From: Treponema vincentii
GTDB lineage: Bacteria > Spirochaetota > Spirochaetia > Treponematales > Treponemataceae
Assembly (NCBI RefSeq): GCF_018336815.1
Contig: NZ_CP050497.1
Coordinates: 2,046,001-2,110,000, forward strand
DNA: 64,000 nucleotides
Direction: 5' to 3'
The notes beneath the pieces are model-generated. The model was not told the origin of the DNA, made no database searches, and saw nothing but the letters and a program-made list of their open reading frames with translations. Positions 8,653 through 17,034 of this stretch are shown piece after piece; positions within the stretch are counted from its first letter, which is position 1; every line of letters begins with the position of its first letter. Both the position numbers and the translations under genes were made by a program.

Positions 8653-9318
8653 ATGTACATAAGACCTGAAGATCGGCGTGAAAAATCGAATGCAAAAATA
8701 AAGGGAATGGGCATTGCCTGTATGGAAGCGCTGCCCTTGGTGGAATCATCAAAAGAGGCGAAGCTTAAAAGCCTTGAAGAAATATGCGACAGAGCCATCG
8801 CATGTCTTTTGTCAATTCAATTGGCCGAAGACATTCATAATGAGCAAGGATATGAAGAATCGAAGGAACTGTTTTTACGTTTGCTTAAAAACTACGAAGT
8901 ATCGGACTGCCTTTTGGAAAAGGAAAAACGACTTTTTGACGGAACATACAGCGAACAGGATGTCATCGATGTCTGCTGGACTTATGAAGCGTATTGGTCG
9001 CTTGTGTGGGCGTTGGGCTTGGTCGAAGATATTTCCTATCCGAATGACATCTGTGATGTGGAACGAGCGATAAAACTGGTTGGCGATAGCGATGGGAAAG
9101 CTGCGTTTAAAGCACAATGTAAGTTACGCGGAATAGAAGAAATACTGGATATGCTCGATCTTCACTATCGTTACCATTGGGCAACGGAGGAAAAGCGGCT
9201 CCGCCCGGAAACGGAAATCAAAGACTTAAATCCCGATGTTTTAATGGAACGGCGGCGCGGACTTGAGTGGCTTATTTCCGAAGAAAGCGATTGGTTCGAT
9301 ATTTCGATGGATACGTAG
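8653..9318 (+). CDS. DUF4272-family protein
   Basis: 221 residues from ATG 8653, chosen for GGGAG 7 bases upstream; the longer frame from 8632 lacks a ribosome site. The family hallmark is clear: RPEDRREKSNAKIKGMGI at the N-terminus, a 'lpxxE' region, and the central WTYEAYWSLVWALGLVEDIS followed by NDICDV, matching the DUF4272 core (W+.EA.w.LlWALg). The C-terminus ends in a helical region with RRRGLEWLI. DUF4272 proteins are cytoplasmic, of unknown activity, and are often found beside polymorphic toxin and immunity genes. It is transcribed alone, divergently from 8101-8532. Confidence 0.85.
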   Translation: MYIRPEDRREKSNAKIKGMGIACMEALPLVESSKEAKLKSLEEICDRAIACLLSIQLAEDIHNEQGYEESKELFLRLLKNYEVSDCLLEKEKRLFDGTYSEQDVIDVCWTYEAYWSLVWALGLVEDISYPNDICDVERAIKLVGDSDGKAAFKAQCKLRGIEEILDMLDLHYRYHWATEEKRLRPETEIKDLNPDVLMERRRGLEWLISEESDWFDISMDT

Positions 9319-9422
9319 GCGGGTACCGCTCGTCCTTTAGTTTTTCCTTTCCATATCTATTGCCATGAGGTAATTTATATCTTCCTTTTTTATCAATCGT
9401 CTTACTGATATTATTGGAATCC

Positions 9423-9869
9423 TTATATTTCTCCCCAAAATCCATACATCCATTTCTCTGTATTCAAAGGATAAATTTCATTCGCTTGGTTTAGCAAGAG
9501 CAATATTTTTTCTTTCCGTCTCATTTTTGCATTTTCACTCTTTAAATCTTCCATTCCTTCAATCAGTTTTTGTGCCTTATTCTTTAATCCGTGCCATTTC
9601 TGCCAGTCTTTAATAGACATTCTCTCCGATTTTTCTTTTAATATCTCTCTCCATAAAATTTTTTCTCTCACTTCTTCCGGATTTTCAGGTTCTCCCAATA
9701 TTGCCGGCTCTAAATAAATCTCATTTAAAAAGTATATTTCGGGACAAAAAGGCGCAGTCCTCAACAAACAATGTTCTTTTTTCTTCTTATCAAAATAATA
9801 AATTCCTTGCCACAGCACCTCCCCATAAGATGTCCATGGCATTTCTTTGTTTTTGAGTGCATAAATCAT
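9423..9869 (-). CDS. hypothetical protein
   Basis: 148 residues from ATG 9869, which has GGAG 8 bases upstream; a GTG one codon earlier is possible. The N-terminal half is aromatic and beta-like (PWTSYGEVLWQGIYYFDKKK), the C-terminal half strongly helical and basic (KNKAQKLIEGMEDLKSENAK) with coiled-coil character. No signal peptide. No family is recognised. It lies alone on the minus strand inside the accessory island and has the same AT-rich codon use as its neighbours. Confidence 0.6.
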   Translation of the reverse strand: MIYALKNKEMPWTSYGEVLWQGIYYFDKKKKEHCLLRTAPFCPEIYFLNEIYLEPAILGEPENPEEVREKILWREILKEKSERMSIKDWQKWHGLKNKAQKLIEGMEDLKSENAKMRRKEKILLLLNQANEIYPLNTEKWMYGFWGEI

Positions 9870-9928
9870 CACATATTCTCCATAAAAATATCTTTGTTAC
9901 ACTAAAACTTTCCAATACATCGCTATTT

Positions 9929-10009
9929 TTATCCGACGAAAATATATTCGATGACAAGCAGTTCCTTCACTTTTTCATATTTTTCAATCCATTCTTTTGT
10001 CGGCATCAT
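9929..10009 (-). pseudogene. 26-codon gene start, probable truncated gene
   Basis: A good ribosome site (GGAGG) precedes two tandem ATGs at 10009 and 10006, opening a frame MMPTKEWIEKYEKVKELLV that stops after 26 codons. The amphipathic helix looks like a natural protein N-terminus, so this is probably the first piece of a deleted gene; a genuine micropeptide is possible. Confidence 0.3.
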
Positions 10010-10121
10010 ATAAACCTCCACATAAAGATTAAATAATATAGTATTTATCAGTACATGTGTCCACAGACAAAAGCTTCATTTTTTGATATACCTACAAAAA
10101 GTTTTTATTGGAGGTGAAACT

Positions 10122-10577
10122 ATGAAAAAAATGGAACATCGATATTTCGGTCAGTTGAATCTTGCGACAACAGATGATGTAGAAGTAATTTGGGAAAAAG
10201 AGATTCAGGGGATAGACACATGGCTTTGGCTCGACAAAAATGTAGAACTGTCTACCGGCATACTCGACCTTTATGCACAGTTTCTTGAGAACATAGACGA
10301 TAAAATAAAAGAAGCAAGAAAAGCACTGATAACATATTTAAAAGATGACAGTTACTATATCGACTTTCATATTGAAGAATGCGGACTGGAAGATTTACCG
10401 ACTGATATTACCGAGTTTGTAACGAAAATGAAGATAACCAATATCGGCTTATGGATTGAAAGTGAAGGGCCGCATATCACAATGGATTTTACGATTGCGC
10501 CTGATGAAAGCGATGAAATACTCTGCGTAAAATTCGGTGAAGATGCAAAGATCATAGCCATTGATTGGGAAAGTTAG
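10122..10577 (+). CDS. DUF2004-family protein
   Basis: 151 residues from ATG 10122; GGAGGTG (10110-10116) decides this start over an upstream frame at 10083. Features shared with DUF2004: N-terminal HRYFGQLNL, then VIWEKEIQGIDTWLWLDKN, the middle helix KIKEARKALITYLKDD, 'DFHIEECGLEDLP' and a C-terminal ITNIGLWIESEG...AIDWES. Members are cytoplasmic and of unknown function; they recur in Firmicutes and spirochaetes next to Rhs/WapA-type toxin loci and may be immunity proteins (inference). The leader contains AAAAAGTTTTTAT (10097-10109), also seen just before the TPR gene at 14 kb. Confidence 0.8.
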   Translation: MKKMEHRYFGQLNLATTDDVEVIWEKEIQGIDTWLWLDKNVELSTGILDLYAQFLENIDDKIKEARKALITYLKDDSYYIDFHIEECGLEDLPTDITEFVTKMKITNIGLWIESEGPHITMDFTIAPDESDEILCVKFGEDAKIIAIDWES

Positions 10578-10586
10578 CGGTTAGAA

Positions 10587-10700
10587 ATGTTACAATTCTT
10601 CTATGAAAACGAGGACATTGACGATAAACTGATAGATTACATTAAGAATAATCCCGAGAAATTTGTCTTCATCGGCACTTACAAAACAGATGAGGATTAG
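10587..10700 (+). CDS. 37-residue ORF, possible gene fragment
   Basis: ATG 10587 to TAG 10700, beginning 10 bases after the DUF2004 stop and ending 17 bases before the next gene. The peptide is acidic and well formed (NEDIDDKLIDYIKNNPEKF) with natural codon use, so it is likely either a true small protein in the operon or the end of a deleted gene. No ribosome site is evident. Confidence 0.35.
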   Translation: MLQFFYENEDIDDKLIDYIKNNPEKFVFIGTYKTDED

Positions 10701-10717
10701 AGAGAAAGCAACAAACT

Positions 10718-11512
10718 ATGATTTATGTTAAATTCTATAGCAAAACTAAAGATTGTTTTTTAGAGGGCATCAACAGGAAACCAAGTGCCGAGATTAAAAA
10801 AATAATAAGCTGCGAAGCTGACATTATCTATCAATCTCCTCATACAAATAAGATTATTTGGGCATCAAAACGGCTGGACGAAAATTGCGTAAGCATAATC
10901 GCATTTGATGAAACTGCAAAAAAAATTGCTTCTATAAAATTGGAAGATGAATTGAGCGATTCAGATATAGCTTTTACAAGTTTAAGTGAAGATAATCGCA
11001 TAGTAGTATCTTTTACAGCAGGACAGGACGGATCCCAAGATTATTGCATAGAATTAAACAATAATGAGCTGAAAATAATATATAAGTTTCCTAAAAATTT
11101 ATCTTATATGTTTAGCTTCGATAAATATGCTTTTCTTGCTGATTTTTACAGTTCGGCTTTTTTTAAAATTTCTTCCTCGGATTTTACGCCGATTGCTGAA
11201 AATACATATTCTTTGTTTAAAGAAGATTCATTATCCAATGTACAGAAAATCAATGATAGTTTCGGAATATTTTGTACCACTGAGGGGAAATGCTATGTAT
11301 TTGGCTTATCCGCACTTGAATTAATTGATGAGCTTATTATTGATTGTAAAATAGATGATTTAGAAAAAAATTGGACTGTGAATGCATTATTTCAAACAAG
11401 GGATGAGATGATATTCCAATATCGCAATTATAAAAATGGGAAAGAAAGCATTGAATGGATAAGCGTAGATAAATTATATTTTGATAAACTTATCAAAGAA
11501 CGGAAACTGTAA
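10718..11512 (+). CDS. hypothetical protein with beta-propeller-like pattern
   Basis: 264 residues, ATG 10718 in an AG-rich leader. The sequence is a series of short beta strands with hydrophobic/aromatic spacing (KIIWASKRLDENCVSIIAFD; SLSEDNRIVVSFTAGQDGSQ; FGIFCTTEGKCYVFGLS), reminiscent of a small WD-like or TolB-like propeller, but no family signature is visible. No signal peptide. It resembles in style, not clearly in sequence, the 324-residue protein at 25.7 kb. It probably forms an operon with the DUF2004 gene upstream and the LRR gene 24 bases downstream. Confidence 0.6.
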   Translation: MIYVKFYSKTKDCFLEGINRKPSAEIKKIISCEADIIYQSPHTNKIIWASKRLDENCVSIIAFDETAKKIASIKLEDELSDSDIAFTSLSEDNRIVVSFTAGQDGSQDYCIELNNNELKIIYKFPKNLSYMFSFDKYAFLADFYSSAFFKISSSDFTPIAENTYSLFKEDSLSNVQKINDSFGIFCTTEGKCYVFGLSALELIDELIIDCKIDDLEKNWTVNALFQTRDEMIFQYRNYKNGKESIEWISVDKLYFDKLIKERKL

Positions 11513-11536
11513 TATAATTAAAAAAAAGGATAAATT

Positions 11537-13030
11537 ATGAAAGCTAAAACCGGCGATGTGTACTGTGTGTATAATTCACATTTAAAAAAATATACTGCGT
11601 GCCAAATAACCAAGATAGAGGAAGGTGAGAAAAAACCGAAAGCAGTGCTGCTCTGGTTAGATTGGTCGGGTGAACAGCCTCTCAAAGAGGAAGAATTACC
11701 TTTACTAAAGCCGCTTTATCAGGACTTTATGTACTGGAAACGTGGTCTGCATCTTTGTAATGTTGATATCATGGTGCCTGCGAACCATATGTTAATCGGT
11801 AACATGCAGCCATTAACCGATGAAAGCACAAATACCTATGCAATGTTTTGGGGAAACGGATATGAAGTATATCGTCAACTTAAATGGCAGGAGATTCCTA
11901 AAGAGCAAAGAGATGCGTTTAAAAAAGCGGAGAGCAGTAAGGAAAAAATTATATTTGCCGGAAAAGAAATATCGGTTTCCAGACATCGCATACATGATGA
12001 TGTTCCTTTTGAAAATGTGCTGGAATTAAAAGCCTTTCCATGCTTATCCTATTTGGCATGTAAAAAATGGCATATCGGTTTATATGACTATTTACAATCA
12101 TGTCCGTTTTTAGATGAGCTGGTACTTGAAAATCATCAGCAAAAAAGATTGGATTTTTCCAATGCGCATTTGCACAAACTTTCTATTGATATGAACGGCG
12201 TGGAAGACCTTTATCTGAATAACGAATTGGAAGAACTTATTCTGTTAGGTGAAGTAACAAATAACTGTAAAATACATGCTGTTGAAAACGGAGCTTTATT
12301 ACTTTTAACAGCAACTGAAATAGTGCCTAAAATACAGGGGCTAAAAGACTTGGGCAAACTGCATTGCTCAGAGATTACAGAACTTGATGTAGCCGATATT
12401 TTAAAAGCATATCCGATGCTGAAGGAATTGCGGCTATGGGGTAAACCCGGTATTCTTTCTAACCTTTCTATGCTATCCCGGTTTACAAAACTGGAGGGCT
12501 TTACTACGGTTGATTTATTCGGTTTTTCTGCCGAAGACATTCCGGAGCCGGATCGTTTACCTAACTTACATTGGTTTTGGATGAGCAGCTTGCCAGAGGA
12601 TGCGGCAAAAAAAGCAAAACAACTGTATAAAAAGAAAACAGAACGAGGTCTTAACCTCTGGATACAAAAGCCGAGAAAACCCGAATGGCTGGCGCAGAAC
12701 CTTGACAATCCGTTCCGCTCATGGGACGGACAGGAAAATATTTCTGCAGCGAATGCCAAGAAAGCGGCCGATTTATATAAAAAAACAAGAGCCGAAATCC
12801 TCAAATTGGAACAAATGTCCCCAAGCGAAGCCGCACAGTCAGCCGAAGCTTTGGTGAGGGCATACACTGAAGCCTTTAATAAGATGGACAAACGCAAATA
12901 TTTTATTGAAACAGTAGAAAGAGAGGATATCTATTGTGCTCTTACAGAACTTTTAGATTTAATACCGCCTTCTCTATCTATCAATAAAGAAAAACTCTTG
13001 GAAATTTTTGACCTGACACGGGATTTTTAG
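11537..13030 (+). CDS. leucine-rich-repeat protein, immunity-like
   Basis: 497 residues, ATG 11537 with AAAAAGGA upstream. Three parts can be seen. Residues 1-95 form a small beta domain (KTGDVYCVYNSHLKKYTACQ; LLWLDWSGE). Residues ~150-350 hold leucine-rich repeats of about 20-23 residues (LDELVLENHQQKRLDFSNA; LKELRLWGKPGILSNLSML; LHWFWMSSLP). The last 130 residues are helical and charged (AANAKKAADLYKKTRAEILK; ALVRAYTEAFNKMD). There is no signal peptide, so it is cytoplasmic. LRR proteins of this layout are common among toxin-immunity arrays; binding a protein partner is the likely role (inference). Confidence 0.65.
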   Translation: MKAKTGDVYCVYNSHLKKYTACQITKIEEGEKKPKAVLLWLDWSGEQPLKEEELPLLKPLYQDFMYWKRGLHLCNVDIMVPANHMLIGNMQPLTDESTNTYAMFWGNGYEVYRQLKWQEIPKEQRDAFKKAESSKEKIIFAGKEISVSRHRIHDDVPFENVLELKAFPCLSYLACKKWHIGLYDYLQSCPFLDELVLENHQQKRLDFSNAHLHKLSIDMNGVEDLYLNNELEELILLGEVTNNCKIHAVENGALLLLTATEIVPKIQGLKDLGKLHCSEITELDVADILKAYPMLKELRLWGKPGILSNLSMLSRFTKLEGFTTVDLFGFSAEDIPEPDRLPNLHWFWMSSLPEDAAKKAKQLYKKKTERGLNLWIQKPRKPEWLAQNLDNPFRSWDGQENISAANAKKAADLYKKTRAEILKLEQMSPSEAAQSAEALVRAYTEAFNKMDKRKYFIETVEREDIYCALTELLDLIPPSLSINKEKLLEIFDLTRDF

Positions 13031-13039
13031 GATTAAAAG

Positions 13040-13350
13040 ATGTTTCCGAATTATTTTGACGGCGCAACTATTTTAACGATTGCTCACTTAGCCGATGATT
13101 CTGAAAATGAATTTGTAAAAAAGATATTCGCAATGATAAATCAACAACCCCGACGCTTGCGTCGGGGCACAGTGCTCAACGTTTCGCACTGTGTGTTCTA
13201 TAAGGTGGTTGCAGTCGGCTTTAATACCCTTTATTACGACGCAAGTATCGGGGTATTAAACTCTCCGCACGAATAAAGACTTCGAGAATCTTTCTCCAAA
13301 AGAACAGGAAGTGTTCACAGTAAATTTTCCGCATATCTTTAGAAATTAAT
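13040..13350 (+). pseudogene. small gene split by the AAT-flanked repeat
   Basis: The frame from ATG 13040 reads naturally to KIFAMIN at 13141, then enters the repeat and stops at 13276. Removing the repeat together with one AAT joins ATG-ATA-AAT to AAA-GAC-TTC and continues as KDFENLSPKEQEVFTVNFP to TAA 13350. The uninterrupted product would be ~59 residues. It is probably itself the remaining part of a larger immunity-like gene; family unknown. The 133-bp insertion (element plus AAT) shifts the frame, so the product is now truncated and carries 45 repeat-encoded residues. Confidence 0.7.
13142..13271 (+). repeat. AAT-flanked hairpin repeat, copy 1 (130 bp)
   Basis: It begins CAACAACCCCGACGCTTGCG and ends CTCTCCGCACG, with AAT directly on both sides (13139-13141, 13272-13274). 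It contains hairpin A (CCCCGACGC/GCGTCGGGG), hairpin B (CACAGTGC/GCACTGTG) and hairpin C formed by TTTAATACCC with GGGGTATTAAA. It is inserted in a small gene and encodes KVVAVGFNTLYYDA in that gene's frame. Confidence 0.9.
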
Positions 13351-13852
13351 ATGAATAAAATTGTAACTACAACAGTAATAGTAATTTTTACTCTTTTATT
13401 TTTTACAGCCGATATAGTGTTAATCACAAGATTTTTCATACTGATAAAGCAAAGAAGATATAATGATTCGGCTCCTCTTTGGGGCGGACTTCCCGATTTA
13501 TTTCCGAAAATTGAAAATAAATATCTTAAAACTTTTTTTGAACTACATCATGCTAAATATTGCGGTGTATATCATCGGGTACTATCTCCCAAAGACAGGG
13601 GTTTTTACCGGAACTCTTATCTTTTCTTTTGATATTGTTATCGAGAGCTATAGATTTTTAGTATCGTTTATAATAACGAATTTATTTTTAGCTATTAGTC
13701 AGCTTACAAGAAAAATAAAAATTTTTCAACAAAATACAATTTCGGCTAAACTATACTACATTGAACTTATCATCATTCCCATTATTGTTATTTTTTCTCT
13801 TTATTTTTTTGACAGTGTTTTTGATAATCTTGCAAGGAATGGAACAATATAA
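13351..13852 (+). CDS. multi-pass membrane protein, frameshifted at a T7 run
   Basis: Two overlapping frames make one protein. Frame 1 starts at ATG 13351 with a transmembrane helix (IVTTTVIVIFTLLFFTADIV) and a soluble loop; frame 2 continues with NYIMLNIAVYIIGYYLP and two or three more helices to TGA/TAA at 13852. The switch falls at the seven T of 13533-13539; with six T the reading KYLKTFLNYIMLNIAVY is continuous. The restored product is ~166 residues with about four membrane segments. No family is recognised. Either a sequencing error or a real inactivation. Confidence 0.55.
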
Positions 13853-13910
13853 AAGAATAGTACACTTACAAAAACGGTTGAAAGATGATAGAATAAATAT
13901 ATGGAGGCAC

Positions 13911-14057
13911 GATAAACAGTTCGGCAGAAATTCAGCCTCACTGTTTATCTTCGAGTTTGCCTTTCAGGCAAACATCGTATTATTATATATGTGTGCTTTC
14001 CGGCACACATTTGAAAAAACTTTTTTCAGGATTTAATAATCCTTGTAAAAAGTTTTT
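13911..14057. repeat. cluster of four consecutive hairpins (A)
   Basis: Four perfect or near-perfect stems follow each other: GATAAACAGT/ACTGTTTATC (13911-13949), GTTTGCC/GGCAAAC (13955-13973), TGTGTGC/GCACACA (13990-14009), and a long stem built from AAAAACTTTTT...AGGATT and AATCCT...AAAAAGTTTTT (14015-14057). The last ends three bases before the ribosome site of the TPR gene, so it could affect its translation. Confidence 0.75.
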
Positions 14058-14071
14058 ATAGGGGTAAAAAT

Positions 14072-14374
14072 ATGAACGGAGAATTATATCTAAAAAAGGG
14101 TATGCTTCAACTAAATAAAAAATTGTATGATGAAGCCTTGGAAACTTTGAATAAAGTAATCAAACTCGATGATGATCTTGCCAGTGTTACATCTGCAAAA
14201 TGTATTTTAGGTGAATATTATTTTATTCATCAAAACTATGAAAAATCAAAAGAATTTTTATCATGGATTTGTGACAGACAAGATGAGCTTGAAGAAGAGT
14301 TTGACGATTTACTTTCACAAGAAATTGATACAGCCTCGGTACTGATTGATATGATGGAAAGATATAAGCTGTAA
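14072..14374 (+). CDS. short TPR-type protein
   Basis: 100 residues, ATG 14072 with AGGGG at 14060-14064. The sequence is all helix: YLKKGMLQLNKKLYDEALET fits a tetratricopeptide repeat, followed by LNKVIKLDDD and a second helical pair (CILGEYYFIHQNYEKSKEFL), then a capping helix. No signal peptide, so it is a cytoplasmic protein-binding module. It may be complete or the remnant of a longer TPR protein. Hairpin cluster A lies immediately upstream. Confidence 0.7.
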   Translation: MNGELYLKKGMLQLNKKLYDEALETLNKVIKLDDDLASVTSAKCILGEYYFIHQNYEKSKEFLSWICDRQDELEEEFDDLLSQEIDTASVLIDMMERYKL

Positions 14375-14412
14375 AACACAATTTGCTAAAAATATGCAAG
14401 GAGTGATATTGT

Positions 14413-15271
14413 ATGCAAAACAATTCTTATATTCATAATTTAAAAATGGAGCATGCAGAGCCTCTCCCTCTTTTTGAAGATATGTTAAAGGAAGGAAAAA
14501 GTTTTGCAAGAACTTGAAGCGGAGCGGTTACGCCGTCAAAATCTTACAAAAGAAGATTTGCAAAAAAAGTATGGCGAATTACAAAGAGCCGATTTTCCTC
14601 TTAGCGAATGTATCGGTTTTATAGCCGATTTAGGCGGCAGTAATCAGCTCGCTTATCATTACGAATTGATTTGCGAAGACTGGGGGCGAGATGATCCGTT
14701 GCATTTGAGTAACAGTTTCGACAAACACGATTTAGCAGGAATTAATTTTCTTTTTGCGACTATAAACAAAACAGCAACCGAAAAAATACGGGTGTTCACC
14801 GCCTATCTCATTGCCGAAATTCTTGTGAGGTCGAAACATCGCGATTTTCATACGGCTGCATGCAATCGTCTTGTGCCGATACTTGTTTCGCTTACAAATA
14901 CGAAGGACTGTGTTCTGAGGCGGAAAGCGTTGATAGCTATCGGGTGGGTTGGGACAGCGCAAGAGATTGGTATTTTTAATGACAGAATGCTTCACGACGA
15001 GGATAGTCTTTGCCGTGCATGGTCAGCTTCGGGGCTATGGCAATTATCATGTAACAGACTGCATAGTCAAACAATACTCCCGGAAGTAAAAGATGTTTTG
15101 AGACAGGCAATCGCTGTGGAAAAAGACCTTTTTGCATGCGGCGTAATAATAGAGTCGGCACAGAGTTTATTCGGTAAAAAATGGATATCGTCTATCGCTG
15201 TTGAAAATGCAGATGTTGTAAAAATAGAAAAGGCTCGCAAATCGGCTGTCAGATTTTTAAGTAAGGATTAA
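14413..15271 (+). CDS. HEAT-repeat protein, frameshifted at an A5 run
   Basis: The frame from ATG 14413 (MQNNSYIHNLKMEHAEPLPL) stops at 14517, while the main frame continues from about 14480 to TAA 15271. With four A instead of five at 14496-14500 the two join as MLKEGKVLQELEAERLRRQN, giving ~285 residues. Residues from about 100 on form HEAT/armadillo-type helical pairs (IRVFTAYLIAEILVRSKH; CVLRRKALIAIGWVGTAQEI; SLCRAWSASGLWQL). It is cytoplasmic and similar to HEAT-repeat proteins found with toxin loci. A start at TTG 14504 would give a shorter protein but discards a natural N-terminus. Confidence 0.65.
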
Positions 15272-15288
15272 ATATAAGGAGTATAATC

Positions 15289-15498
15289 ATGAAACAAATT
15301 CCCGATTTTCTGAAAGAATACGAAACCGCTTTACAAAAATACAGGCAGCGTTCTGTCGAAATTCTTGCGACAGCCCTAAACGACGGTGAAACAACGGATA
15401 TAAAAAGCTCCAAGTTTTTGGGAACCCCCTATTTGCCTGTCGGTACGGACTATCCGAAAGACAAGGATGGAAAATATGAACGAAATTTATGCAATTAA
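15289..15498 (+). pseudogene. DUF1963 (YwqG-type) N-terminal fragment
   Basis: ATG 15289 with AAGGAG upstream. The 69 residues match the beginning of DUF1963 proteins: helix KEYETALQKYRQRSVEIL, then SSKFLGTPYLPVGTDYPKD (the 'kfgG.PylP.g..wP' motif). Full-length members have 230-280 residues; here the match ends at GATGGAAAA (about 15466-15474), where the start of the next gene begins. A deletion has therefore fused the DUF1963 start to the neighbouring gene. YwqG-type proteins are common in immunity arrays. Confidence 0.75.
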
Positions 15499-16459
15499 CG
15501 ATTTATCGGAACTGGAAGATTTTTTACATTCTCAAAACTCCATTGAAAACATACGTGAAAAAGTTTTTGTAGAGTTTTTAAAATATGCGGATTATAAAAG
15601 CGTCTCGGAGTGGAACAAGGCAGTACGGCTTTGTGAATGTCTTGCTGTAATCGGCTGGGGAAATTATGAACCTTTGGAAGCGTCAAGAGGTGTGTTTTTT
15701 AACGGTAATCCCCGTACCTTTTTTTGTAACAGATTCGGAGAGCTCCGGTTTGTCGAGGCAATATGGTCAAAAAGAAAAACAGGATTTACCATGGAACAGG
15801 GTAGAACTTCCTATTACCCCGCTCCCGACTGCAAAGACAAAAAACAACCGATGTGTTGGGATTACCCCGTAACTGAAAATATAGAAGACATAAAAATTGA
15901 AAGTCAACGTAATTGGATTCCTAAAAATCCTGTTTGGATTGTGCATACAATATCAAACTGTTATGAAAATTCAAAACCGGTTATAGAAAGCATTAAAGAA
16001 AAACTTCAGGACGAATTAAATAAAAAGATGCGTCCCGAAAAATACGGCAAAGCCATAAATTGTATTTTATTGAAATGTGCTTTCAGCTATTATGATAATA
16101 ATCATTGTAAAACAAACTATGTCATCGATGAATCGGGACGCAAATTATCAAGTCAAGAAGCTGCAAAAGAATTACAGAAATTATACACAAAAGAAGAAAT
16201 TTCCGAAAACGGATATTACTTGCGCCCCCGATTTCAATACGGGTCATTTAAAGCAGATACGGGCAAGATAGAAGCCGTCATACATTTTGAAAAAGAATTC
16301 AGCCTATTAACACATCGTCAGCAAAAAGAAAAACTGGCAGAGTATTTTTTAATTGCACTTAAAACCATTGCAGAAAGACAAAAAAAGAAAATACCGAATT
16401 ATGATTTCAATTTAATGATTTCCGATTTTACTGAAATAATGAAAAAATGGATGAATTAG
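15476..16459 (+). CDS. hypothetical protein, 327 residues
   Basis: Start ATG 15476 with AAGGA at 15463-15467, inside the end of the truncated DUF1963 frame. The N-terminus is helical (INDLSELEDFLHSQNSIENI), followed by a region rich in Trp/Tyr/Pro (GWGNYEPLEASRGVFFNGN; KKQPMCWDYPVTENI) and a charged C-terminal half ending in helices. No signal peptide or membrane segment. No family is recognised. It sits in the forward array with DUF1963 and HEAT genes and shares their AT-rich composition. Confidence 0.6.
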   Translation: MNEIYAINDLSELEDFLHSQNSIENIREKVFVEFLKYADYKSVSEWNKAVRLCECLAVIGWGNYEPLEASRGVFFNGNPRTFFCNRFGELRFVEAIWSKRKTGFTMEQGRTSYYPAPDCKDKKQPMCWDYPVTENIEDIKIESQRNWIPKNPVWIVHTISNCYENSKPVIESIKEKLQDELNKKMRPEKYGKAINCILLKCAFSYYDNNHCKTNYVIDESGRKLSSQEAAKELQKLYTKEEISENGYYLRPRFQYGSFKADTGKIEAVIHFEKEFSLLTHRQQKEKLAEYFLIALKTIAERQKKKIPNYDFNLMISDFTEIMKKWMN

Positions 16460-16498
16460 GGAGATGTAAACATGCGCTATTCATTTCTGTCAGTCAAT

Positions 16499-17023
16499 CT
16501 AATTTTCCTCTTGTTTTTCAATAAGATCTTGTACCACCTTTTCCAAAGTCAATAATTGAGCCATGTCTGATATATCGCTTATCCCGAAATGATTAAAGGA
16601 TGTAGCGCCTGTAATTGTTTTGTATTCTTTCGGTCTTGATATAAATGATATTTTTCGATTATCAATTCCTATATCAACCTTTACCAATTTGTCATGATTC
16701 GATTTTATTTTACAAAATAAGATTTTACCGGCTATAATTTCTTTTTCATTTTCTAAAATTCTTATATTAAGCTTATCGATATAAACAATAAATTTTTTTG
16801 CTACACTTTTACGAATTTTTTTTATAATAAGATATGATATAACAAATGCAGGTAAAAACACTAAAAATTTAAATAGCGGATGAACTTTGTAAGTAATCAT
16901 TCCAGAATAAAATAACAGCAGGTATGTTAGTAATATAGGAAACATAAAGCCTATCGGAAAGCATAGTCCCATAATCATGTCGCTTTTTGGTGTTCCTGCC
17001 ACAAATTCAAATTTTTTCATCAT
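16499..17023 (-). CDS. two-helix membrane protein with cytoplasmic PH-like tail
   Basis: 174 residues, ATG 17023 (second ATG one codon on). Two hydrophobic helices (MGLCFPIGFMFPILLTYLLL; FKFLVFLPAFVISYLIIKK) are followed by ~100 residues of beta strands and one helix (FIVYIDKLNIRILENEKEII; KISFISRPKEYKTI). The layout resembles bacterial PH-like or YcxB-type proteins, but I see no firm signature. It starts 12 bases after the stop of the gene at 17035 on the same strand, so it is downstream in that operon. Confidence 0.6.
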   Translation of the reverse strand: MMKKFEFVAGTPKSDMIMGLCFPIGFMFPILLTYLLLFYSGMITYKVHPLFKFLVFLPAFVISYLIIKKIRKSVAKKFIVYIDKLNIRILENEKEIIAGKILFCKIKSNHDKLVKVDIGIDNRKISFISRPKEYKTITGATSFNHFGISDISDMAQLLTLEKVVQDLIEKQEEN

Positions 17024-17034
17024 GTATGTATCTA

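Noticed and set aside
13761..14036. A 91-codon frame running through hairpin cluster A.
   Set aside because: Its first half overlaps the real membrane-protein frame and its second half is only the translation of the hairpins.
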